This document shows, piece after piece, positions 28,008-36,671 of a DNA stretch of 64,000 nt (position 1 is its first letter; the number at the start of each line of letters is the position of its first letter). Both the position numbers and the translations under genes were made by a program. Source of the stretch: Aquimarina spinulae (GTDB taxonomy: Bacteria; Bacteroidota; Bacteroidia; Flavobacteriales; Flavobacteriaceae); NCBI RefSeq assembly GCF_943373825.1, contig NZ_CALSBP010000002.1, forward strand, positions 372,001-436,000. Direction: 5' to 3'. The notes beneath the pieces were generated by a model. It did no database searches. It was not told the DNA's origin and saw only the letters and a list, made by a program, of their open reading frames with translations.

Positions 28008-28289
28008 ATGAACATCATTATCAAACAGATTGAGCTTATAGAGCGGGTTGATCAACTTATTCGACTGCAAGCTACAGGATCACCAGATGATCTTGCCTAT
28101 CGATTAGGAATCTCTAAAACCAAATTGTACCGTATTATTAATACTATGAAATCCTTGGGTGCCCCTATAGAATATGATATTGCCATACAGAGTTTTGTCT
28201 ATGCAGAAGCTGTAGGGTTTACATTCGGGTTTTACCCAAGACAGCAAAAATATAGAAGAAAACTAGATCCTTTTGTAGGAGAGTTTTAG
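28008..28289 (+). CDS. Small winged-helix / HTH_11-like DNA-binding protein (93 aa)
   Basis: The ATG at 28008 is preceded by TAAAGGGA, a better ribosome site than is usual here, so it is preferred to the in-frame TTG at 27975. Residues 8-66 look like the helix-turn-helix plus wing of HTH_11 (WYL- or BirA-type) regulators. DDLAYRLGISKTKLYRIINT is the recognition region (residues 27-46) and GAPIEYDIAIQSFVY the wing. The tail GFTFGFYPRQQKYRRK is unusual, aromatic then basic, and there is no ligand domain. The array of 21-bp dyads ends 24 bp upstream of its start, so this protein is the obvious candidate to bind it. That is inference. Confidence 0.7.
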   Translation: MNIIIKQIELIERVDQLIRLQATGSPDDLAYRLGISKTKLYRIINTMKSLGAPIEYDIAIQSFVYAEAVGFTFGFYPRQQKYRRKLDPFVGEF

Positions 28290-28503
28290 AGGTTAATTAA
28301 AGAAAAGACGTATTTACTTTTATAAAGTATTGAAAACTTGTGGAAACGAAGAAATTTTCATGAAATTTTTCTCAGTCCCGAAAAATGAAACTGACTTCTC
28401 ATAATATTGCAAGTAGAATATCATATTTTAATAACCTAATACAATTCCAACTTATGAAAGGCGAAATCATATAACCATCGCTAAAATCAAAACCTAAATA
28501 AGA

Positions 28504-29523
28504 ATGAAAAAAACAATATTCCTATTAGTTCTAGCTCTGGTATTTTCTTGTAAGCAGCAAAAAAAGGAAATCAAAACCGAAGTTAGTACCAAAGAACTTA
28601 CTGTTGAAGAGAAAGCCCAATACACTGCTTTAAAAAATGAAGCTTGGAAACTCTATGAATCTAAGGATTATCTGCAATCTGCTAAGAAATACGCAGAAGC
28701 TTTTGGGATAAGTGGATACCATGGGAATACATCAGACATATATAATGCTGCTTGCTCCTGGGCCTTGGCCAAAGAAGTAGACTCTGCGTTTGTACAACTA
28801 TCCCGAATTGCCGAGAAAGGAGAATATACTAATTACAACCACATTACCAAAGATAGTGACCTCTCTATCTTACATTCGGATGAGCGATGGAACCAAGTTC
28901 TGGCATTAGTTAAAGCAAACAAAGAAAAAGCTGAGATCAATTTTGATAAACCGTTAGTTGCCCTACTCGATACCATATACCAGAATGATCAAGGGCCAAG
29001 AAGACAAATAAATGAAGTAATAGAAAAATACGGCAGAGATTCTGATGAGCTAAAACAACATTGGAAAAAAATAGCTGCTAAAGATTCGGTCAACCTGATA
29101 AAAGTTGAAAAAATACTGGATAAAAAAGGCTGGCTGGGTAAAGATATCATTGGTAATAGAGGAAATACTACCTTGTTTATGGTGATACAACATTCTGACT
29201 TAGAAGTACAAGAAAAATATCTACCCATGATAAAAGAAGCTGTAAAGAAAGGAAATATACGGCCAAGTAGTTTAGCATTGTTAGAAGACAGAATTGCTAT
29301 ACGTAAGGGGAACAAACAAATTTATGGGAGTCAAATCGGGCGAGACACAGAAGCTGATACATATTATATTTATCCGCTACAAGATCCTGATCATGTAGAC
29401 AAAAGAAGAGCAAAGGTTGGACTTGGACCACTACAGGATTATGTTTCTAGATGGGATATCACCTGGGATCCAGAAAAATATAAACAACAGTTACCAGATT
29501 TAGAAAAAAAACTAAACAAGTAA
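28504..29523 (+). CDS. DUF6624 domain lipoprotein with TPR-like N-terminus
   Basis: 339 residues. The signal peptide ends at a lipobox (VFSC, Cys16) followed by KQQKKE, not an acidic run, so it is probably periplasmic. Residues 35-130 form a TPR-like module (AWKLYESKDYLQSAKKYAEA, YNAACSWALAKEVDSAF). The C-terminal domain (about 145-330) has the DUF6624 pattern: a DQGPRR loop, NTTLFMVIQHSDLEVQEKYL, LALLEDRIAIRKG, and a final Asp/Arg-rich region. The function is unknown. It stands alone, 214 bp after the HTH gene. Confidence 0.75.
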   Translation: MKKTIFLLVLALVFSCKQQKKEIKTEVSTKELTVEEKAQYTALKNEAWKLYESKDYLQSAKKYAEAFGISGYHGNTSDIYNAACSWALAKEVDSAFVQLSRIAEKGEYTNYNHITKDSDLSILHSDERWNQVLALVKANKEKAEINFDKPLVALLDTIYQNDQGPRRQINEVIEKYGRDSDELKQHWKKIAAKDSVNLIKVEKILDKKGWLGKDIIGNRGNTTLFMVIQHSDLEVQEKYLPMIKEAVKKGNIRPSSLALLEDRIAIRKGNKQIYGSQIGRDTEADTYYIYPLQDPDHVDKRRAKVGLGPLQDYVSRWDITWDPEKYKQQLPDLEKKLNK

Positions 29524-29575
29524 TTAAATTACCCGTTGTGCATTTTATAAAAAAAAGCGTCAATTCGAGTGTTTT

Positions 29576-29705
29576 GTCGTAATGGAATGGAGACAAAATG
29601 TATCGAGAATAGCTTTTTTAAGCTAAAATCTTTGTCATCCTGAGTGTATCAAAGGGCTCTACACTTCTCCAGCCTGTACTGAGTTATGTCGAAGTATCAA
29701 ATCAC
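29576..29705. repeat. Intergenic repeat fragments
   Basis: CGAGTGTTTTGTCG...AAATGTATCGAGA (29576-29608) is a copy of the family seen at 22201 and 36672. A degraded copy of the tgtcat-ctgag...gtcgaag family follows at about 29634-29698. No gene fits between 29524 and 29746. Confidence 0.6.
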
Positions 29706-29746
29706 TTAAATACGAAAAGCTAAAGCATAAAAAAAAGAAACATCTC

Positions 29747-30235
29747 ATGGTTTCGATAGGTATAAAACATAATAAAGTAGCATTAAAGGTGATTCTGATT
29801 TCGTTATTGTTTTCCGTATCAATACATTGCCAGGGTCAGAAAGCCAAAAAAAGTGAAATTGTTAAATCATTTTTTGAAGATATTTTTTCACACAATAAGT
29901 CTTCTGAGAAATTATTTCTAGAATATGCCGATAAAAAAGGTTCTGGAGTAAGTACTTCAAAAGATACAATCTCTGTCATGTTTAATAAATGTGTTTTGCA
30001 GTTAAAAGCAGATAGAAAACATTTACTGAATAAAAATGTTAGCTTTTATGTAGAAAATTATGATACAAGTTCTCAACCTAACTTAAGGTATTTTGACAAT
30101 AAGATGAGAAAACTAATATATGTAGTTAGTGTAAATAATAAGATTGAATGTTATGTTCTAATGAGGAAATCTAAAATTCTGGCATTTCATTATATCACAA
30201 AAGGTACAGAAGGGCCAACCTATTTTTTATATTAA
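29747..30235 (+). CDS. Hypothetical secreted protein (162 aa)
   Basis: A hydrophobic segment (VALKVILISLLFSVSIHCQGQ) after a short basic N-terminus is a signal peptide, with cleavage near residue 31. The mature part is about 130 residues, mixed alpha/beta, with two or three Tyr/Lys-rich strands and a C-terminal TYFLY. No family is recognised, and the serum-like or nuclear-transport-factor-like shape of such small secreted proteins is only a guess. A broken second copy of part of this gene lies at 31276-31340. A bidirectional terminator follows the stop. Confidence 0.6.
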   Translation: MVSIGIKHNKVALKVILISLLFSVSIHCQGQKAKKSEIVKSFFEDIFSHNKSSEKLFLEYADKKGSGVSTSKDTISVMFNKCVLQLKADRKHLLNKNVSFYVENYDTSSQPNLRYFDNKMRKLIYVVSVNNKIECYVLMRKSKILAFHYITKGTEGPTYFLY

Positions 30236-30300
30236 TTAGAATCAAAAGGTGATATACCCGATAGCACGAATTTGCAATCCATACAGCATAACAAAAGATT

Positions 30301-30334
30301 AAAACAGTCTCGTATACGTTGACTGTTTTTTATA
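30301..30334. terminator. Bidirectional hairpin terminator
   Basis: AAAACAGTC (30301-30309) pairs with GACTGTTTT (30321-30329) around an 11-nt loop, and six Ts close the plus-strand arm. It lies between two convergent genes and can serve both. Confidence 0.75.
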
Positions 30335-30351
30335 CATTATTGAAACCTGTT

Positions 30352-30936
30352 TTAATCTTCAAACATACTACCTCCTGTAAATTTCTTATTTACTATTGTC
30401 CAGTTTTTATCATTATCTTCAATTTTAATATCTTTATACTCGTAGTCTTTATTCAGAATTTCATAAAAAAACTCAAGATTACATTCAGTTATTTTGGCTC
30501 TTTTCCCTTGGTTATCAAATGTTGTCAAATAAAACCCCGGTTTAAAATAAATGTTTCCCAGTATATATTTAGATGGTGAGCTATAACTTTTATTTTTATC
30601 CTTGTCCAATCCATTATCGGGTAATTTAATTAATAGGATCATTACAGACTCTTTATGTACAATCTTTAGCGGAAAAACCATATCGTTGTTAATTATATGA
30701 CAGTTAACCACAGAAAAAGAAGTATCGGTGTTTGTATTATATTCTTCTACATAGTTAAACTTAATAGGGCATCTACAAAAAGTGAGGTCGGGTATTGAAA
30801 ATAATTTTACAGATTCTCTGGTGAGTAAAGAATCAGTACTTTCTATTTTAAAATCAAAAATATTAGCTCGACATACTTGGCCATATGTTTTGGAAAATGA
30901 AAAACTAATAATGATAAAAAAAACGTACTTATTCAT
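30352..30936 (-). CDS. Hypothetical secreted protein (194 aa)
   Basis: The ATG at 30936 is chosen over the one at 30963 because it gives a clean signal peptide (MNKYVFFIIISFSFSKTYGQ) and is preceded by AAAAGAAAG. The mature protein has four Cys residues in the first half (VCRANIF, FCRCPIKF, NCHIIN) that could form disulphides. It has a beta-rich pattern and an acidic C-terminus with GGSMFED. I recognise no family. It is convergent with the preceding secreted-protein gene. The nearby repeats and gene remnants suggest a region of turnover. Confidence 0.6.
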   Translation of the reverse strand: MNKYVFFIIISFSFSKTYGQVCRANIFDFKIESTDSLLTRESVKLFSIPDLTFCRCPIKFNYVEEYNTNTDTSFSVVNCHIINNDMVFPLKIVHKESVMILLIKLPDNGLDKDKNKSYSSPSKYILGNIYFKPGFYLTTFDNQGKRAKITECNLEFFYEILNKDYEYKDIKIEDNDKNWTIVNKKFTGGSMFED

Positions 30937-31152
30937 TTTCTTTCTTTTAATTGAGTTCAACAATTGGATATAACCACCTTGATAGCTATATTTCTTATCT
31001 AGGTAGCCAAATTAATAAATCCTCATTATTTAGATTACCCCATATCCCGTGAAAAACAACTTATTATATAATGCCCTTTATACCATTTACAATTTGAATT
31101 TATTCTGAAGAAGTTTTATAAAGCACGGATTGCAAATCCCCCTATCACCGTT

Positions 31153-31255
31153 TTTGTCATTCCAGCAATCTGTCATCCTGTTAGAGAACGGGACTGGAAT
31201 CCATTTTGATATAGTGCTATTATAAGTGGATTCCGTTCTTCAACGGAATGACAAA
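31153..31255. repeat. REP/MITE-like palindromic element
   Basis: TTTGTCATTCC (31153-31163) and GGAATGACAAA (31245-31255) are perfect 11-bp terminal inverted repeats. GGAATCCA and TGGATTCC (31196-31203 and 31227-31234) form an inner pair. No reading frame is enclosed, so any movement would depend on an enzyme elsewhere. Confidence 0.65.
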
Positions 31256-31275
31256 TCAACTCATTTCTACAACAT

Positions 31276-31340
31276 ACAATTTTTGTCATGCACTAAGGTT
31301 TTGCAGTTAAAACCCGATAGTGTATTCTATGGATAAAAAT
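31276..31340 (+). pseudogene. Fragment of a second copy of the 162-aa secreted-protein gene
   Basis: The DNA aligns with 29967-30031. Shared words are ACAAT and TGTCATG, then TTTTGCAGTTAAAA, GATAG and GATAAAAAT in the same order. Translation gives VLQL then KPDS against VLQLKADR in the intact gene, but stops and frameshifts break it. It begins 20 bp after the REP-like element. Confidence 0.5.
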
Positions 31341-31380
31341 CATATCTCTCCTATTCTTCTTGCTATAAATTTACCATCCA

Positions 31381-31532
31381 TAACATCTTAAAAAAACAAG
31401 GGAAAACACCTATTGTTATTAGTGGGAGTATATATTACCTTTAGAATACTACAATTACATCCCAGAAGATAGTGATGCAATAGCATACCCGAAGGAAAAA
31501 AGAAATCAACACTATCACAAATACATTGATTG
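31381..31532 (+). pseudogene. Possible frame-shifted gene remnant
   Basis: One frame gives HNILKKQGKTPIVISGSIYY and then stops. Another frame takes over at once with EYYNYIPEDSDAIAYPKEK and runs on to a TGA at about 31532. Both look protein-like and a single indel would join them. No family is recognised and chance is not excluded. Confidence 0.3.
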
Positions 31533-31689
31533 AATAAGAATCTAGTTTAACGTTTTTATACCTCCCAATCAATATTTTACCCTGTAAAACAAAGCACATA
31601 GATACCCCAATGTGACTACTTGAAAAAGGAAGTCACACCCCTACAGTTTATACCCTAATTGTTATCAAAAATTAATACCATAAAAGGCT

Positions 31690-32607
31690 ATGAAAAAGTT
31701 AAGTATACAAACGTTCTTTGATTATCTCTCTGATATCGAATTTTACATAAAAATCACACTTGCATGTGTGTTATTTCAATGGATATTTGTTCACCTATTC
31801 GGAGGGGTTCAACTTACGCTAATTTCTAAAATCCTTATATATTGGGGAGTAAATCTATCCTCATATTATATCATTGCTTTTTTGATAGAAAAGGTAATTA
31901 AGAAAAATCGAAAGCTCACGACAAAGCTAAATACCCGGGTGACCAAGGTAAAAAGCCAGCCTTATAAGCACCCACCAATCAAACTTTTTTTTCTATCTCT
32001 TTTTCAAAATCTTATGATTTCTAGTGGGGTGATTATCATACTTAGAGAAGTACATCGAGAGGTTAATTTTGTCGAAAACTGCGGTTGGTTCCTCCTTAGT
32101 ATTGTGGTTACAGATTTTGCTTTTTTTGCGCATCACTACTGGTTCTTACACAATAAGAATTTCCCAAAATTGTTTAAAATCCATGGCAAGCATCATCGCT
32201 ATAGAGATACATCGGGTTTTGTAACTGCGTATAAAGATTTTGCAGACCAGGTGATCAATTTTGTTTTTGCAGATATGGTGGTTCTCATTCTATTTGGATT
32301 TGATTTTTACCAATTACTTGCCTGGACAGTGGTTATCAACCTATTTAACATAGAAGGGCATAGCGCCGTATCCCTATTTTTTATAGGTTCTGATTTTCAT
32401 GATAGGCATCACACCAATTATAGAGGTAACTATGGTATACAAGGGCTTTGGGATAAGATTTTTGGTACGTTTATAAGTAAAACAAGAAAGACTGGGATTT
32501 TCTTTCCTTCTAATACATTAGGGAAATACTTTATAAAAAAGAACGAAAAGCGTATCAATAGTATAAAAAAAGAAAAAGCATATATCGGCGATATGTATAA
32601 GAGTTGA
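31690..32607 (+). CDS. Fatty acid hydroxylase / sterol desaturase family membrane protein
   Basis: 305 residues. Four to six membrane segments surround the histidine clusters of the family. These are HHYWFLH (HxxxH type, about residue 155), HGKHHRY (HxxHH, about 172) and HDRHHTNYRGNYG (HxxHH, about 238), which together bind a di-iron centre. Members hydroxylate or desaturate lipids, sterols or carotenoids in the membrane. Bacteroidetes lack sterols, so a fatty acid, sphingolipid or carotenoid substrate is more likely (inference). The C-terminus is basic. It stands alone and is followed by a structured intergenic element. Confidence 0.88.
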   Translation: MKKLSIQTFFDYLSDIEFYIKITLACVLFQWIFVHLFGGVQLTLISKILIYWGVNLSSYYIIAFLIEKVIKKNRKLTTKLNTRVTKVKSQPYKHPPIKLFFLSLFQNLMISSGVIIILREVHREVNFVENCGWFLLSIVVTDFAFFAHHYWFLHNKNFPKLFKIHGKHHRYRDTSGFVTAYKDFADQVINFVFADMVVLILFGFDFYQLLAWTVVINLFNIEGHSAVSLFFIGSDFHDRHHTNYRGNYGIQGLWDKIFGTFISKTRKTGIFFPSNTLGKYFIKKNEKRINSIKKEKAYIGDMYKS

Positions 32608-32623
32608 TCCTATTCTTTAACGT

Positions 32624-32780
32624 AATAGCCCGGATTACAAATAGATACTATCAGATTTGCGTGAAGGATAGTAGCGGCATCCTTTTTTGCATTTGTTCGC
32701 TTCTTTTTGCTTTAGCAACATGTACTAAGAGATAATAAAAAAGATATAGCGAATAGCCTGACCCCGCAGGGTCACGCCCC
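32624..32780. repeat. Structured intergenic element of Bacteroidetes type
   Basis: The element starts near cccggattacaa. It contains TACTATC/GATAGTA (32646-32652 and 32667-32673), GCGGCATCC followed by a T-rich tract, and ends with hairpin TGACCC-CGCA-GGGTCA (32759-32774). From memory, very similar strings follow many genes in Flavobacteria; I cannot confirm that here. It could be a terminator or a mobile non-coding element. Confidence 0.45.
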
Positions 32781-32872
32781 AAAATATGGTATTAGTATTA
32801 TAGAAAAGAATTACTTTACTTTGTAGATAGATATTATCACACAAAAAAATCAATTTAATTTAAAAAAGCTTA

Positions 32873-35077
32873 ATGCCTAAATTTCCATTTTACAAACAAG
32901 CAGAGTCGAAAGATTGTGGACCTACTTGTATTAAGATTATCGCAAAACATTATGGAAGAGTTCTCAATACTCAAAAACTTAGATCATTAAGTGAAACCAC
33001 CAGGGAAGGAAGTTCTCTTTTGGGACTTAGCGATGCGGTAGAGGAAATAGGCTTTAGATCCCTGGGTGTAAAACTATCGCTAAACAAATTAGACGAGGTA
33101 CCTCTACCCTGTATTGTACACTGGAACAAGGTACACTATGTGGTTGTCTATAAAATCAAAATCTCGCGCAAAGGTGATATGACTATTTATGTCTCTGATC
33201 CTGCTCATGGATTGATTACCTATACAAAAGATGAATTTATAAAAGCATGGATCGGTAATAACGCCGACGAAAACACAGAAGAAGGTGTTGCTCTGCTGGT
33301 AGAACCTACTCCTAATTTTTATAGTGATAACCTGGATGAAGAGGATCAAAAATTTGGGTTTAAGTTTATATCTAAATACATATTTAAATACAAAGCTTTT
33401 CTTTTTCAGCTGGCATTAGGTCTGGGAGCAGGAAGTTTATTACAGCTTATTACTCCGTTTTTAACGCAGAGTATAGTCGATGTCGGGATTAAAAATCAAG
33501 ATCTTAATTTTGTATATCTCGTACTGATCGCAATGCTTTCTCTATTTATTGGGAGAACATTAATCGATGTACTTAGAAGCTGGATTTTACTTCATCTTAG
33601 TACACGTATCAATATATCGCTGATATCGGATTTCTTTATTAAGCTTATGAATCTGCCTATCTCCTATTTTGATGTAAAAATGACGGGAGATCTTTTACAA
33701 AGAATTAATGATCACAAACGAATCGAGCAGATACTAACCATGTCTTCTTTAAATGTACTATTCTCGATGGTAAATCTTATCGTGTTTAGTATCGTTCTGA
33801 TCTATTATAGCGTTCCTATTTTCGGTATTTTTGCAATAGGAAGCACATTTTATTTTGCCTGGATACTTGTTTTCTTCAAAAAACGTAAAAAACTAGACTA
33901 CAAACGCTTTTCGCAGATTAGTGAAGAGCAAAGTAAGGTTATCGAACTGGTAAACGGTATGCAGGAAATAAAACTGCATAATGCTGAAAAAAGAAAACGA
34001 TGGAACTGGGAGTTTGTACAGGCAAAACTATTTAGAATATCTATCGAGAATCTGGCTTTGGAGCAATATCAAAACGTTGGATCTTCTTTTATTAATGAAT
34101 TAAAAAATATCCTGATTACGGTTTTCTCTGCAACACTCGTTATAGATGGTGACATCACATTGGGTATGATGCTGGCGATTACTGCTATTGTAGGGCAGTT
34201 AAATGCGCCTATTTCACAATTAATTAATTTCTTAAGAGAATTACAGGATGCGCAAATTTCTTTAGAACGTCTGGGAGAGATTCATAATAAAGAAGATGAA
34301 GAACACCCCGGTGATGAAAAAATTAGAGATATCTCGGCAAACTCTGGGTTTGAAATCAAAAATCTAAGTTTTAGATATGTTGGGGCCGATAAACCGGTTT
34401 TAGAAGACCTCAACCTTTCTATCCCTGCTAATAAAATCACAGCCGTAGTTGGGGTTAGTGGTAGTGGGAAAACCACTCTTATGAAACTCCTTCTTAAGTT
34501 CTATGAACCTGATGAAGGACAGATTTATATTGGTTCTCATGATTTGCATAATGTATCCCAAAAAGCATGGAGAGATCAATTTGGTGTGGTGATGCAAGAA
34601 GGGTATATTTTTAATGATACGATTGCTAATAATATTGCGGTAGGAGAAGATTATGTAGATAAGAAAAAATTGGCGCATGCCGTAGATGTTGCTAATATTA
34701 AAGAGTTTATCGAATCACTCCCGCTTTCTTACAATACCAAAATAGGAATGGAAGGTGTAGGATTAAGTACCGGGCAAAAACAAAGGTTGTTTATAGCCAG
34801 ATCGGTATATAAAAATCCTAAATATTTGTTCTTTGATGAAGCTACCTCTGCTCTTGATGCCAATAACGAAAAGGTAATCATGGAAAAACTGGATACCTTC
34901 TTTAAAGATAAAACCGTAATGGTAATAGCGCATCGATTGAGTACGGTAAAAAATGCACATCAGATTGTTGTGTTAGACAAAGGTAAAATTGTAGAAGTAG
35001 GAAATCATGAATCTCTAATCAAAGAGAAAGGCAACTATTATCACCTGGTTAAAAATCAACTCGAATTAGGGAAATAA
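32873..35077 (+). CDS. C39-peptidase-containing ABC exporter (bacteriocin/peptide type)
   Basis: 734 residues. An N-terminal C39 peptidase domain (about 1-145) has catalytic Cys15 in ESKDCGPTC, His88 in KVHYVV and Asp109 in VSDPAHG. A six-helix transmembrane domain follows (about 165-450), then the ATPase: Walker A GVSGSGKTT, Q-loop VVMQEG, signature LSTGQKQR, Walker B YLFFDEATSALD and switch AHRLS. Such proteins cut double-glycine leader peptides and export the product. The adaptor gene follows 233 bp downstream. No precursor peptide with a GG leader was found in the neighbouring gaps. Self-secreted substrates encoded elsewhere are common. Confidence 0.93.
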   Translation: MPKFPFYKQAESKDCGPTCIKIIAKHYGRVLNTQKLRSLSETTREGSSLLGLSDAVEEIGFRSLGVKLSLNKLDEVPLPCIVHWNKVHYVVVYKIKISRKGDMTIYVSDPAHGLITYTKDEFIKAWIGNNADENTEEGVALLVEPTPNFYSDNLDEEDQKFGFKFISKYIFKYKAFLFQLALGLGAGSLLQLITPFLTQSIVDVGIKNQDLNFVYLVLIAMLSLFIGRTLIDVLRSWILLHLSTRINISLISDFFIKLMNLPISYFDVKMTGDLLQRINDHKRIEQILTMSSLNVLFSMVNLIVFSIVLIYYSVPIFGIFAIGSTFYFAWILVFFKKRKKLDYKRFSQISEEQSKVIELVNGMQEIKLHNAEKRKRWNWEFVQAKLFRISIENLALEQYQNVGSSFINELKNILITVFSATLVIDGDITLGMMLAITAIVGQLNAPISQLINFLRELQDAQISLERLGEIHNKEDEEHPGDEKIRDISANSGFEIKNLSFRYVGADKPVLEDLNLSIPANKITAVVGVSGSGKTTLMKLLLKFYEPDEGQIYIGSHDLHNVSQKAWRDQFGVVMQEGYIFNDTIANNIAVGEDYVDKKKLAHAVDVANIKEFIESLPLSYNTKIGMEGVGLSTGQKQRLFIARSVYKNPKYLFFDEATSALDANNEKVIMEKLDTFFKDKTVMVIAHRLSTVKNAHQIVVLDKGKIVEVGNHESLIKEKGNYYHLVKNQLELGK

Positions 35078-35132
35078 TACCTGAATTAGGAATTAGATGA
35101 AACGAATATGAAAGATTCTTAGATTTAGAATA

Positions 35133-35195
35133 TGTCATGCTGAGCCTGTCGAAGCAAATTATAGCAAAAAGCCCTTCGACAGGCTCAGGGTGACA
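35133..35195. repeat. Palindromic intergenic element
   Basis: TGAGCCTGTCGAAG (35141-35154) and CTTCGACAGGCTCA (35174-35187) are perfect 14-bp arms, bounded by TGTCA (35133-35137) and TGACA (35191-35195). The hairpin lies between the ABC exporter and adaptor genes. Half or degraded copies occur near 21963, 26651 and 29634. Confidence 0.75.
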
Positions 35196-35310
35196 TACCG
35201 GATAAAATATGTTAGTTATAGTTACTTAACAAAATTTTATTGGATGTTTCAAATCGACAAGAACAATACAATAACTATTAATAAAAAAACGCAATACATA
35301 ATTAAACATT

Positions 35311-36603
35311 ATGCCAGACACTTTAGACGACATACAATTACGTAGTGAAGAAGTACAGGAAATCCTAACCCGGGTTCCGCATTGGATGATACGATGGGGA
35401 AATCTTTTGATTTTGGTATTAGTGCTTATGCTATTATTTCTTTCCTGGATGTTTAAGTATCCCGATGTAATACCTGCAGAAGCTATTATCACTACTCGAA
35501 TACCACCGCAAAAAGAATATGCCAAAACCAGTGGTAAAATTGAGTCTCTATTTGTTAAAGACAATCAAATTGTACCCGAAAACACTCCCCTGGCAATATT
35601 AGAAAGCAGTGCTAATTATAAAGATGTGTTTTTGCTTAAATCTATTGTAGATACCATTAAAGTAAATACTAAATCATTTACATTTCCTATCGATGAGTTA
35701 CCGGTCTTGTTTCTGGGAGATATTGAGACCAGCTATGCAATATTTGAAAACAGTTATTCTGAATATATTCTAAATAAAGAATTACAACCTTTTTCTAATG
35801 AAGCCATAGCAAATCAAACCTCCTTATCAGAACTCTACAGACGTCTAGAAAGTCTAAAGGCGCAAAAAAGACTGGGTAAAGCCGAACTAGAGTTTAAACG
35901 AAAAGAGCTTCAGCGTCAAAAAAACCTATTCGAAAAAGGAGTAATCTCTGCACAAGAGTACGAAAGCAAAGAGCTCGATTACCTGCGAACAAAACGTAAT
36001 TATGAAAATAACGACGTGCAGCTATCTCAAATTAACGAAAGTATTAGTAATGCTACCAAAACATCAAAAGGTACAGAGATTAACAAGAGAAAAGAAGAAA
36101 TTAACCTGTTTAAAAAGGTGTTACAATCCTTTGGACAGTTAAAGAAAAGTATTAAAGACTGGGAGTTACAATACGTGCTTAAATCTGATATCGAAGGTCG
36201 TGTCTCTTTCCTTAATTTTTGGACAGAAAACCAAACCGTAGCCCTGGGAGATCTTGTTTTTATTATTGTCCCTTCAGAATACTCTTCTTACCTGGCAAAA
36301 ATCAAAGCTCCTTCTCAAAATTCGGGAAAAATAAAGGTCGGACAAACAGCAAATATTAGATTAGAAAACTTTCCTGATAATGAGTTTGGAACGCTGAAAG
36401 GTAAAGTAAAACACATATCCCTGTTACCAGATAAAGATGGGTTATATCTTATTGATGTCGAATTACCCGAAAAACTAATTACTACCTATGACAAAGAAAT
36501 TCCTTTTAAACAGGAAATGAGAGGTGTTGTAGAAATTGTAACCGAAGATCTTCGACTGATCGAGCGTTTCTTCTATCAGTTTAGAACATTGATGGATAAA
36601 TAA
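35311..36603 (+). CDS. HlyD-family periplasmic adaptor protein
   Basis: 430 residues. One membrane helix near the N-terminus (LLILVLVLMLLFLSWMFKY, about residues 31-49) leads into a beta-barrel/lipoyl part (about 60-100). Two long coiled-coil helices follow (about 170-285, rich in Lys/Glu/Leu, including RKELQRQKNLFEKGVISAQE). The second lipoyl half contains LKSDIEGRVSFLNFW, and the C-terminal beta domain holds IRLENFP. This is the layout of the membrane-fusion partner of C39 ABC exporters. It links the inner membrane transporter to an outer membrane TolC-type channel, which is not encoded in the window. Confidence 0.9.
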   Translation: MPDTLDDIQLRSEEVQEILTRVPHWMIRWGNLLILVLVLMLLFLSWMFKYPDVIPAEAIITTRIPPQKEYAKTSGKIESLFVKDNQIVPENTPLAILESSANYKDVFLLKSIVDTIKVNTKSFTFPIDELPVLFLGDIETSYAIFENSYSEYILNKELQPFSNEAIANQTSLSELYRRLESLKAQKRLGKAELEFKRKELQRQKNLFEKGVISAQEYESKELDYLRTKRNYENNDVQLSQINESISNATKTSKGTEINKRKEEINLFKKVLQSFGQLKKSIKDWELQYVLKSDIEGRVSFLNFWTENQTVALGDLVFIIVPSEYSSYLAKIKAPSQNSGKIKVGQTANIRLENFPDNEFGTLKGKVKHISLLPDKDGLYLIDVELPEKLITTYDKEIPFKQEMRGVVEIVTEDLRLIERFFYQFRTLMDK

Positions 36604-36671
36604 ATAGATTCTAACACTTCAAAGAATTTGAGTTCTACATAAATTTAGGGTTCTATAAAATCCGTCAAATC

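Larger units (their letters stand above)
30937..31689. other. Gene-free stretch with repeat and gene remnants (753 bp)
   Basis: No intact gene is supported. The stretch holds a REP-like element (31153-31255), a fragment of a second copy of the secreted-protein gene (31276-31340) and a frame-shifted coding-like stretch (31381-31532). The fragment gcacggattgcaaatcc near 31123 resembles the one at about 30263. The last 150 bp before 31690 show no recognisable promoter. Confidence 0.55.

Noticed and set aside
35226..35564. 112-codon minus-strand frame overlapping the adaptor gene start
   Set aside because: Shadow of the HlyD-type gene, which has clear domain features on the plus strand.
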